From assembly GCA_001799895.1 (NCBI GenBank), contig MGUI01000014.1:42718-106717 (forward strand): a DNA stretch of 64,000 nt, written 5' to 3'. Under the pieces are notes generated by a model. That model saw only the letters and a list, made by a program, of their open reading frames with translations, was not told where the DNA came from and made no database searches. The stretch is from Elusimicrobia bacterium GWD2_63_28. GTDB taxonomy: Bacteria; Elusimicrobiota; Elusimicrobia; Elusimicrobiales; UBA9959. Position 1 is the stretch's first letter. Every line of letters begins with the position of its first letter. Shown in pieces: positions 57,793 through 64,000 of this stretch. The position numbers and the translations under genes are program-made.

Positions 57793-57820
57793 TATAATGG
57801 ATATCGTATATAGATATCAT
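57793..57820 (+). promoter_or_regulatory. Candidate -10 box and GATATC palindrome upstream of mlaD
   Basis: TATAAT (57793-57798) is followed at once by two GATATC sites (57800-57805 and 57813-57818) in inverted arrangement around GTATATA. The palindrome would cover the transcription start, as an operator does. No clear -35 hexamer is seen. mlaD begins 30 bases further on. Confidence 0.4.
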
Positions 57821-57849
57821 TGGGCGCCAAGGCTTAGGGTAAGGATCAC

Positions 57850-59142
57850 ATGAACAGCGAGATGAAGGTAGGGGTCTTCGTGCTGGCGGGGACGATTTTG
57901 TTCGCCACCGCCGTCTTCCTGCTGGGGGATTATTCCTTCCAGAAATTCTATCCCATCTACGTGGAATTCAGCGACGTGGCCGGCCTGCCCGACCGCGCCG
58001 TCGCCAAACTCTCCGGCGTGGAAGTCGGCAAGATAAAGCAGATCTACCTCAAAGACGACAAGGTGGTGGTGGAGCTGGCCGTGAAGGACGGCGTCAAGAT
58101 CTACCGCGACGCCCGCTTCCTGGTGGGGTCCACCAGCATGATAGGCTCCAAGTTCATGCAGATAGACCAGGGCCGCGCGGGCGCGGGCACCATAAAGGCC
58201 GGCGAGACCCTGCCCGGCGACGATTCCCTGCCGCTCGACCGGGCCCTCTCCAAGGCCGTGACCAGCCTGCAGAAGATGGTGGAAGACATCAACGGCGAAG
58301 GCCGCCTGGCGCGGGACCTCAACGAGGTCATGCAGAACCTGCGCGAGATAACCGCCAACGTCAACGACCTGGTTTCCAACAGCCAGCCGCACGCCGAAAA
58401 GGTGATGGAGCGGCTGGATTCGATAACCTCCAAGCTCGACGCCATGCTGGACAAGACCGACGCCATTGTGGACAAGGTCAACCGCGGCGAGGGCGTGGCC
58501 GGCGCGCTGGTGAGCGACCAGAAGATGAAGGCCGACGTCACCGAAGCCATCAGCAATATCCGCGACGCCTCCGTCTCCGTGAAGGACGCGCTCGGCCGCG
58601 TGGGCGGCTTCCGCACCTATATCAAGTGGGACTACAAGTTTGAGCCCAACGCCCACTCCTCCAAGAACGACTTCGGCGTAAAAATCTACCCGCGCGAGAA
58701 GCGCTACTACTACCTGGGCGCGGCCAATACCATCAACACCAAGGATACCGCCCGCGGCGTCGACTACGAGACGATGAACACCATCGACGCGCAGATGGGC
58801 TGGGAGGTCGGCACCTTCGACCTGTACGCCGGCGTCCTGCGCGGTTCCGGCGGTTTCGGCGCGCGCTGGTCCCCTTTCCTGAATTCCAAGTGGGACCGCA
58901 TCGCCTTTTTGATGGAGGGCTCCGAGTTCACCCGCAACCGCGACATAAAAGGCCGCCTCTTCAACAAGCCGCGCTACGACGCCGGCGTGGACGTGAAGGT
59001 GAACAAGTACATCTCGGCCGGCGCGCGGCTTAATGACATGGCCGAGACCAGCCGGGTGAACCTGACCACGAGGCTCATCTTCGAGGACAAGGACATAGCG
59101 TATCTCTTCGGCTTCGCCTCGCTGGGGGCGATGTCGAAATAA
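57850..59142 (+). CDS. mlaD: MlaD-family MCE-domain protein with long C-terminal domain (430 aa)
   Basis: One membrane segment (residues 8-25) is followed by a single MCE domain (about 35-115: YVEFSDVAGLPDRAVAKLSGVEVGKI, GSKFMQIDQG). A helical stretch of about 130 residues comes next (NLREITANVNDLV). The last 200 residues are beta-rich with many aromatic residues (KWDYKFEPNAHSSKNDFGVKIYP). This last part resembles an outer-membrane-type beta structure and is absent from E. coli MlaD (183 aa). It may let one protein span toward the outer membrane. AGGATCAC precedes the ATG. Confidence 0.85.
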   Translation: MNSEMKVGVFVLAGTILFATAVFLLGDYSFQKFYPIYVEFSDVAGLPDRAVAKLSGVEVGKIKQIYLKDDKVVVELAVKDGVKIYRDARFLVGSTSMIGSKFMQIDQGRAGAGTIKAGETLPGDDSLPLDRALSKAVTSLQKMVEDINGEGRLARDLNEVMQNLREITANVNDLVSNSQPHAEKVMERLDSITSKLDAMLDKTDAIVDKVNRGEGVAGALVSDQKMKADVTEAISNIRDASVSVKDALGRVGGFRTYIKWDYKFEPNAHSSKNDFGVKIYPREKRYYYLGAANTINTKDTARGVDYETMNTIDAQMGWEVGTFDLYAGVLRGSGGFGARWSPFLNSKWDRIAFLMEGSEFTRNRDIKGRLFNKPRYDAGVDVKVNKYISAGARLNDMAETSRVNLTTRLIFEDKDIAYLFGFASLGAMSK

Positions 59143-59143
59143 C

Positions 59144-60547
59144 ATGAAGCTCAAGACCATTTACCGCTGCCAGCAGTGCGGCCAGGCCTCCCCCAAGTGG
59201 GCCGGCCAATGCCCAGGCTGCGGCGGCTGGAACAGCCTTATAGAGGAGGCCGAACAGGTTCTCTCTAAAGCCGCGGCCGCCGCCCGCGGCCTTACCGATT
59301 TTTCCGAAGCCCCCGTGAAGCTGTCCGAGGCCCGCGCCATGAAGGCCGAGCACGCCCCGACCGGCATCTCCGAGCTGGACCGCGCGCTGGGCGGCGGGCT
59401 GGTGGCGGGTCAGGTGGTGCTGCTGGCGGGCCCGCCCGGCATAGGCAAGAGCACGCTGACGCTGGAGAGCTGCGCCGCGCTGGCCGGAGGCGCCTACAAG
59501 GCCGGCAAGATACTTTACGTGTCCGGGGAAGAATCCCTGGCGCAGGTGGGCTCGCGCGCCGAGCGCCTGGGCGCCAGGCCCGACAATGTCTACCTGATGA
59601 GCGAGACCAATTTGGCCCGCATCATAGAGGAGTTCCGCAATTTAAAGCCCGCCTTCCTGGTGATAGATTCCATCCAGACCATGTACCACCCGGAGTTCGT
59701 GGGCTCGCCCGGCTCCGTCGGCCAGATCCGCGAATGCGCGGCCGAACTGCTCAAGATAGCCAAGTCCGCGGGCACGCCGCTGTTCCTGCTCGGCCACGTC
59801 ACCAAGGAAGGCTCGCTCGCGGGTCCCAAAGTGCTGGAGCACATCGTGGACACGGTCCTTTATTTCGACGCCGAGAAGAGCAACGTCTTCCGCGTGCTGC
59901 GCCCCCACAAGAACCGCTTCGGCCCGGTGGACGAGACCGGCATCTTCGAGATGACCTCCGGGGGGCTGCGGCCGGTGGACGACGCCGGCCTGCTGATGAG
60001 CGAGACCGACCGCGACAAGGCGCTGATAGGCCGGGCCTTCGCCGTGGCCTTCGAGGGCGCGCGGCCCATGCTGGCCGAGCTGCAGGTGCTGGCCACCAAG
60101 TCCTACCTGCCCTTCCCGCGCCGCACCGTGACGGGCATGGACCTCAACCGCGCGCAGATGCTGATAGCCGCGCTGGAGAAGAGCGTGGGCCTGCACTTCG
60201 ACGAGATGGACGTGTTCGCCTCGCTGCAGGGCGGCATCAAGGTGAAGGACACCGCGCTGGACATGGCCTTCTGCGCGGCGCTGATCAGTTCTTACAAGGA
60301 CATCCCGGTGCCGCCCGACTGCGTGTTCATCGGCGAGGTGGGCATACTGGCGCAGGCGGCCAGCCCCGGCTTCCTGGACCGGCGCCTGGCCGAGGCGGAG
60401 CGCCTCGGCTTCAAGACGGCTTTCGTGCCGCGCCTGCCTAAGAAGGATGAGGGGCGCTTCAAGTCCCTCAAACTCGAGGTGGCGCGCGACCTGGGCGGGC
60501 TGTACGCCGCCCTGCTGAAATTAATCCCCGCGAAAGCGGGCAAGTAA
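59144..60547 (+). CDS. radA: DNA repair protein RadA (467 aa)
   Basis: An N-terminal zinc finger (C9, C12, C23, C26) is followed by a RecA-like ATPase with GPPGIGKST, the RadA-specific KNRFG motif (HKNRFGPVDETGIFEM) and a C-terminal Lon-like domain (GGIKVKDTALDMAF). It acts in branch migration during recombinational repair. Start is 1 base after the mlaD stop, so it is probably in the same transcript. Confidence 0.96.
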   Translation: MKLKTIYRCQQCGQASPKWAGQCPGCGGWNSLIEEAEQVLSKAAAAARGLTDFSEAPVKLSEARAMKAEHAPTGISELDRALGGGLVAGQVVLLAGPPGIGKSTLTLESCAALAGGAYKAGKILYVSGEESLAQVGSRAERLGARPDNVYLMSETNLARIIEEFRNLKPAFLVIDSIQTMYHPEFVGSPGSVGQIRECAAELLKIAKSAGTPLFLLGHVTKEGSLAGPKVLEHIVDTVLYFDAEKSNVFRVLRPHKNRFGPVDETGIFEMTSGGLRPVDDAGLLMSETDRDKALIGRAFAVAFEGARPMLAELQVLATKSYLPFPRRTVTGMDLNRAQMLIAALEKSVGLHFDEMDVFASLQGGIKVKDTALDMAFCAALISSYKDIPVPPDCVFIGEVGILAQAASPGFLDRRLAEAERLGFKTAFVPRLPKKDEGRFKSLKLEVARDLGGLYAALLKLIPAKAGK

Positions 60548-60560
60548 CAAGGAGTTAACC

Positions 60561-61568
60561 ATGATAGTTTGGATCTTCAGGGCCGCGGCCCTTATCATTA
60601 CGCCGGTGCTGACCTGGCTGACGGTCTCCAAAGACCTCAAGGGCCTGGCCTTCGGCGTGCTGATAGGCCTGGTCATAATCGGCATAGAATACGTCTTCGA
60701 GAGCGTCAGCCTGTTCTCGCTGATAATCGCCATCATCGGCGCGGTGGCCGGCATCATCATCTCGAAGCTGCTGGACTACAGCGTGGCCCAGATAGCCAAC
60801 CCCGACTTCAACGAGATCTGGCTCAAGTACAACCTGATCATCAGCTACGCGCTGGCGCTGCTGGGCATGATAGTCAGCGTCAAAAAGATCCCCGAGCTCG
60901 ACGACCTGGACAAGAATATCCTCTCGGTCGGCAAGAAGGGCGGCAAGAACATGAAGGTGCTGGACCTCAGCGCCATCGTGGACGGCCGCGTGCTCGACAT
61001 CTGCGACACGCACTTCATCACCGGCGGCATCATCACGCCGCGCTTCGTGGTGCAGGAACTGCACTCGCTGGCCGAATCCCCCGACCACATAAACCGCGCC
61101 AAGGGCCGCCGCGGCCTGGACATCCTGGCGCGCCTGCAGGAATCGCGCGACATCCCCTTCCGCGTCATCGACCGCGATATCAAGGAGACCGCCGACAACC
61201 AGATGAAACTGGTGATCATCGCCAAGGAACTCGGCGCCTCCATCATCACCATAGACTTCAACATCAATAAGCTGGCCGCGCTTGAGAACGTGACCGTGCT
61301 CAACGTCAACGACCTGACCATCGCGCTCAAGCCGGTGGTGCTGCCGGGCGAGGACATGAACGTCTTCGTCATGAAGGACGGCAAGGAGAAGGAGCAGGGC
61401 GTGGGCTACCTCGACGACGGCACGATGATCGTCATCGAGGACGGCCGGGATTTCATCGGCAAGAAGGTGGACGCCGTGGTGCAGTCCATCCTGCAGACCT
61501 CCCAGGGCCGCATCATCTTCACCAGGGTGAAGGGGAAAGCGGCGACGCAGGGGCCCAAGCAGCCTTAA
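60561..61568 (+). CDS. PIN/TRAM-domain membrane protein, YacL-like (335 aa)
   Basis: Four membrane segments lie in the first 115 residues. A PIN-like nuclease domain begins near residue 130 (VLDLSAIVDGRVLDIC) with further acidic residues in LDILARL and ITIDFNINKLA. A TRAM domain ends the protein (GVGYLDDGTMIVIEDGRDFIG). This is the architecture of Bacillus YacL, often found next to ispD, as here. Its RNase activity is not well defined. AAGGAG precedes the ATG. Confidence 0.9.
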   Translation: MIVWIFRAAALIITPVLTWLTVSKDLKGLAFGVLIGLVIIGIEYVFESVSLFSLIIAIIGAVAGIIISKLLDYSVAQIANPDFNEIWLKYNLIISYALALLGMIVSVKKIPELDDLDKNILSVGKKGGKNMKVLDLSAIVDGRVLDICDTHFITGGIITPRFVVQELHSLAESPDHINRAKGRRGLDILARLQESRDIPFRVIDRDIKETADNQMKLVIIAKELGASIITIDFNINKLAALENVTVLNVNDLTIALKPVVLPGEDMNVFVMKDGKEKEQGVGYLDDGTMIVIEDGRDFIGKKVDAVVQSILQTSQGRIIFTRVKGKAATQGPKQP

Positions 61569-61577
61569 GAGGGATCC

Positions 61578-62774
61578 ATGTCCGGCAGGAGAGTTAAAAC
61601 CGGCGGCGCCGAGGCCATAATACTGGCCGGCGGCTCGGGCACGCGCATGGGCCGCGAGAAGCAGTACCTGCTGCTGGCCGGCAGGCCCGTCATAGAGCGC
61701 ACCGTTGAGGCTTTTGTTTCCAGCGGTTCCTTCACGAAGATAATCCTGGCGCTGTCGCCCGAAAACCTGGCCAAATACGGCCCGGCCTGGGAGCGGGCGG
61801 GCATAGTTACCGCGCCCGCCGGGGCCACCCGCACCGAGTCGCTGCGCAACGCCTTCAAGCTGGTCAGCCCCGGCGCGGAGCTGGTGGCGGTGCATGACGG
61901 GGCCAGGCCCTTCGCCGACGCCGCGCTGATAAAGGCCTGCCTGGAGCGCGCCGCAGAGTGCGGCGCCGCGGTGCCGGCGGTCCCGCTGAAAGACACGGTA
62001 AAGACCGTCTCCCGGGACGGCAAAGAATTTGAAAAAACGCCGGAGCGCTCCTCGCTGCTGGCGGTGCAGACGCCGCAGTGTTACCGGTGGGGGGTGCTGG
62101 CGGACCTGCTGGCTGCGGCGCCACAAAAAGATTTCAGCGACGAGTCGCAGGTGCTGGAGCGGCTGGGGATAAAAGCGGCCGTGGTGCCCTCGACCTACCG
62201 CAATATCAAGATTACCACGCCGGAAGATTTGCTGATAGCGGAGGCTTTTATGAAAGATGAAAAAGAGGCGGCCAAGGTGAGCACCAGGATAAAGATCCCG
62301 GTAGCGCGCGCGGGTTTCGGCTACGACATCCACCGCCTGGTGGAAGGGCGCCCGCTGATCCTGGGCGGCGTGAAAATAGAGCATCCCAAGGGCCTGCTGG
62401 GCCATTCCGACGGCGACGTGGTGCTGCACGCGGTCTGCGACGCGCTGCTGGGCTCCGTGTCCGCCGGGGAGATCGGCATCTATTTCCCGCCCACCAACCT
62501 GACCATCATGGGCATCTCCAGCGTCGCCATTGCGGAGAAGACCCTGGAGGTCCTGGCTTCCAAAAAAGCCCGCGCCATAAACGTGGACGCCACCATAGTG
62601 GCCGAGGAGCCCAAGCTGAAGCCGCATTACGAGGCCATCCGCGACTCCCTGGCCGGTATCCTCAAGATGGACAAGGGCGACGTGAGCGTGAAGGCCAAGA
62701 GCCGCGAGGGCCTGGGGGAAGTGGGCCACGGCGACGCCATCGTCTGCTACGCCGTAGTGAGCGTGCTGAAATGA
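61578..62774 (+). CDS. ispDF: Bifunctional IspD/IspF isoprenoid enzyme (398 aa)
   Basis: Residues 1-225 are IspD (MEP cytidylyltransferase) with [19 protein letters not shown] and VHDGARPF. Residues 235-398 are IspF (MEcPP synthase) with [18 protein letters not shown] and [12 protein letters not shown] metal ligands and the [13 protein letters not shown] end. The fusion supplies two non-consecutive steps of the MEP pathway and is known in several bacterial groups. In the IspF half the usual DTDP-type loop reads PPTNLTIMG, a mild departure. The next gene overlaps by 4 bases. Confidence 0.95.
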   Translation: MSGRRVKTGGAEAIILAGGSGTRMGREKQYLLLAGRPVIERTVEAFVSSGSFTKIILALSPENLAKYGPAWERAGIVTAPAGATRTESLRNAFKLVSPGAELVAVHDGARPFADAALIKACLERAAECGAAVPAVPLKDTVKTVSRDGKEFEKTPERSSLLAVQTPQCYRWGVLADLLAAAPQKDFSDESQVLERLGIKAAVVPSTYRNIKITTPEDLLIAEAFMKDEKEAAKVSTRIKIPVARAGFGYDIHRLVEGRPLILGGVKIEHPKGLLGHSDGDVVLHAVCDALLGSVSAGEIGIYFPPTNLTIMGISSVAIAEKTLEVLASKKARAINVDATIVAEEPKLKPHYEAIRDSLAGILKMDKGDVSVKAKSREGLGEVGHGDAIVCYAVVSVLK

Positions 62775-63199
62775 GGAAGGCCGCCGCCCTCGCCCTGCTG
62801 CTGCCCGCCTGCGCGGGCTTTTACTCCTGCTCCGGCTCCCGGCCCGCCGCCCAGGGCGAGCTGCAGGCCCCGCACTCCGGGCCCAGCGCCGCCACGGTCT
62901 TCGAAAAGCGCACCTTCAAGCTGGTGAAGACGCCCGACCCCGACCTGGAGGCCGCGCTGGAGGGCCTGCTGTCCGCCAGCTACGACACGGCCGTCAGGAA
63001 GCACGCCGAGAGCTCCCTGGCCGAGATAGGCTTTACCTATTCGCTGTCGCCCAGGGGCGCGGTCTACCCTTTTTCCGAAATCGAAGTGTCCTGCATACTG
63101 CAGGAGAAATACGCCCCCCGCAGCGGCCCCGCGCTCTGCGGCGATTTCTTCACCGAGCTCGACGGGAAGATAAAGAAGGCGGTTGCGGGAAAACAGTAG
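62771..63199 (+). CDS. Small predicted lipoprotein, unknown function (142 aa)
   Basis: The N-terminus [20 protein letters not shown] has two possible lipoboxes (LPAC at 14, FYSC at 20). The mature part is about 120 residues with a cysteine pair ([15 protein letters not shown]) that could form a disulfide. I do not recognise the family. It is coupled to ispDF by a 4-base overlap and followed 8 bases later by cysS. Confidence 0.65.
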   Translation: MRKAAALALLLPACAGFYSCSGSRPAAQGELQAPHSGPSAATVFEKRTFKLVKTPDPDLEAALEGLLSASYDTAVRKHAESSLAEIGFTYSLSPRGAVYPFSEIEVSCILQEKYAPRSGPALCGDFFTELDGKIKKAVAGKQ

Positions 63200-63207
63200 G
63201 AGCCGGC

Positions 63208-64000
63208 ATGAACTTCAAGATCTACAACACGCTGACCAGGCAGAAAGAAACTTTTAAGCCCATCAAAGAAGGCGAGGTGGGCATCTATACCTGCGGCCCC
63301 ACGGTCTACCATTACGCGCACATAGGCAACCTGCGCACCTACATAACGGAAGACGCTTTTGTCCGCATGCTGAAATTTTTCAGCTGGAAGGTGAAGCGCG
63401 TGATGAATATCACCGACGTGGGCCACCTGACCTCCGACGCCGATACCGGCGAGGATAAGATGGAAGTGGGCGCCCGCCGCGAGGGCAAGAGCGCCTGGGA
63501 CGTGGCCAAATTCTACACCGAGGCTTTCTTCAAGGACTACAAGTCCCTCAACTGCCTGCCTGCCGACGTGCTCTGCCCCGCCACCGACTACATACAGGAA
63601 ATGATAGACATGGTGCTGGCCCTGGAGAAGAAGGGCTACACCTACAGCATAGCCGGAGACGGAGTCTATTTCGACACCGCCAAACTGCCCGACTACGGCA
63701 AGCTTGTGGGCAAGAGCCACATAGAAGGCATACAGGAAGGCGCGCGCGTGGAGGCTAACGCCGCCAAGCGCAATCCCGCCGATTTCTCCGTCTGGAAATT
63801 CGCCGCTCCCGGCGAGCAGCGCCAGATGGAATGGGACTCCCCGTGGGGCAAAGGCTTTCCCGGCTGGCACATGGAGTGCTCGGCCATGGCGGTCAAGCAC
63901 CTCGGCGAGACCATAGACATCCACTGGGGCGGCGAGGACCACGTGGCGGTGCACCACACCAACGAGATCGCCCAGAGCGAGGCGGCCAGCGGCAAGCCGT
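63208..64000 (+). CDS. cysS: Cysteinyl-tRNA synthetase (3' end outside window)
   Basis: The reading frame is open from the ATG at 63208 to the window edge (264 residues). TAGGAG overlaps the upstream stop and serves as Shine-Dalgarno sequence. Class I signatures are [18 protein letters not shown] (first zinc Cys and HIGH-type HIGN) and [32 protein letters not shown] (zinc ligands; key residues Cys, His, Glu). The KMSKS loop and anticodon-binding domain would lie beyond the edge. Confidence 0.95.
   Translation, partial: MNFKIYNTLTRQKETFKPIKEGEVGIYTCGPTVYHYAHIGNLRTYITEDAFVRMLKFFSWKVKRVMNITDVGHLTSDADTGEDKMEVGARREGKSAWDVAKFYTEAFFKDYKSLNCLPADVLCPATDYIQEMIDMVLALEKKGYTYSIAGDGVYFDTAKLPDYGKLVGKSHIEGIQEGARVEANAAKRNPADFSVWKFAAPGEQRQMEWDSPWGKGFPGWHMECSAMAVKHLGETIDIHWGGEDHVAVHHTNEIAQSEAASGKP

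Noticed and set aside
60555..62729. A 724-codon minus-strand open frame opposite radA's end, the PIN/TRAM gene and ispDF.
   Set aside because: The opposite strand encodes well-conserved proteins across the whole span. Long antisense frames are common in G+C-rich DNA, and the product is low-complexity His/Gly/Val/Leu-rich.
1..64000. tRNA, rRNA, CRISPR array, toxin-antitoxin pair or restriction system.
   Set aside because: None of the intergenic gaps contains a tRNA-like cloverleaf, regularly spaced repeats or recognisable genes of these kinds. The ribonuclease at 31353 has an export signal and no inhibitor partner, so it is not called a toxin-antitoxin pair.

Overview
The window is dense, G+C-rich bacterial chromosome with few gaps and many 4-base ATGA/GTGA gene overlaps. 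A Gram-negative envelope is implied by an MlaEFD lipid-transport set, a predicted outer-membrane beta-barrel, several lipobox proteins and a RapZ-type domain. The wealth of B12-type and SPASM-type radical SAM enzymes, the clostripain-type peptidase and the housekeeping gene order would fit an uncultured lineage such as Elusimicrobiota. That placement is inference and weak. I see no rRNA, tRNA, CRISPR array, integrase or insertion sequence.

Region 1 (1-17.8 kb) is a radical SAM-rich locus. A plus-strand B12-type radical SAM gene runs in from the left edge. A minus-strand run holds a U32-family protein and three paralogous SPASM-type radical SAM enzymes. A plus-strand run holds a B12-radical SAM/SPASM double-domain protein, a PaaK/CapK-like adenylating enzyme, a polytopic membrane protein and a SPASM/methyltransferase fusion. 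A second minus-strand run holds an FAD oxidoreductase, a B12-type radical SAM enzyme, an NAD-dependent epimerase and a FemAB-like transferase. Together they look like a biosynthetic cluster for an unknown, probably envelope-linked, product.

Region 2 (17.8-29.8 kb) holds a zinc-ribbon membrane protein, a poly-gamma-glutamate hydrolase-like lipoprotein coupled to a carbamate kinase, and threonine synthase. A perfect 28-bp inverted repeat fills the gap before threonine synthase. Next come secreted proteins, a GAF/PAS histidine kinase with a beta-barrel protein, a secreted protein made of GG-N-SPV repeats, and a clostripain. A 0.5-kb gene-free stretch carries a multi-stem inverted-repeat structure that may be a non-coding RNA.

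Region 3 (29.8-39.3 kb) has guaA, a lipoprotein guanyl-specific ribonuclease, and guaB in a row. A RecD-like helicase, a methylmalonyl-CoA decarboxylase homologue, a class A beta-lactamase-fold protein and a secreted HExxH protein follow.

Region 4 (39.3-49.4 kb) has a tightly coupled six-gene operon: DUF4178 membrane protein, spermidine synthase-like fusion, FemAB transferase, DUF350 membrane protein, sugar kinase fused to a RapZ C-terminal domain, and MurU-like nucleotidyltransferase. It suggests a link between polyamine chemistry and muropeptide recycling. Small metabolic genes follow.

Region 5 (49.4-64 kb) is housekeeping: a TMTC-like TPR membrane protein, a methyltransferase, rpsF-ssb-rpsR-rplI-dnaB-alr, mlaE-mlaF-mlaD, radA, a PIN/TRAM protein, a fused ispDF, a small lipoprotein and the start of cysS.

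At least eleven genes have a TANAAT box 6-8 bases before the start codon and no Shine-Dalgarno sequence, so leaderless transcripts may be common in this organism.
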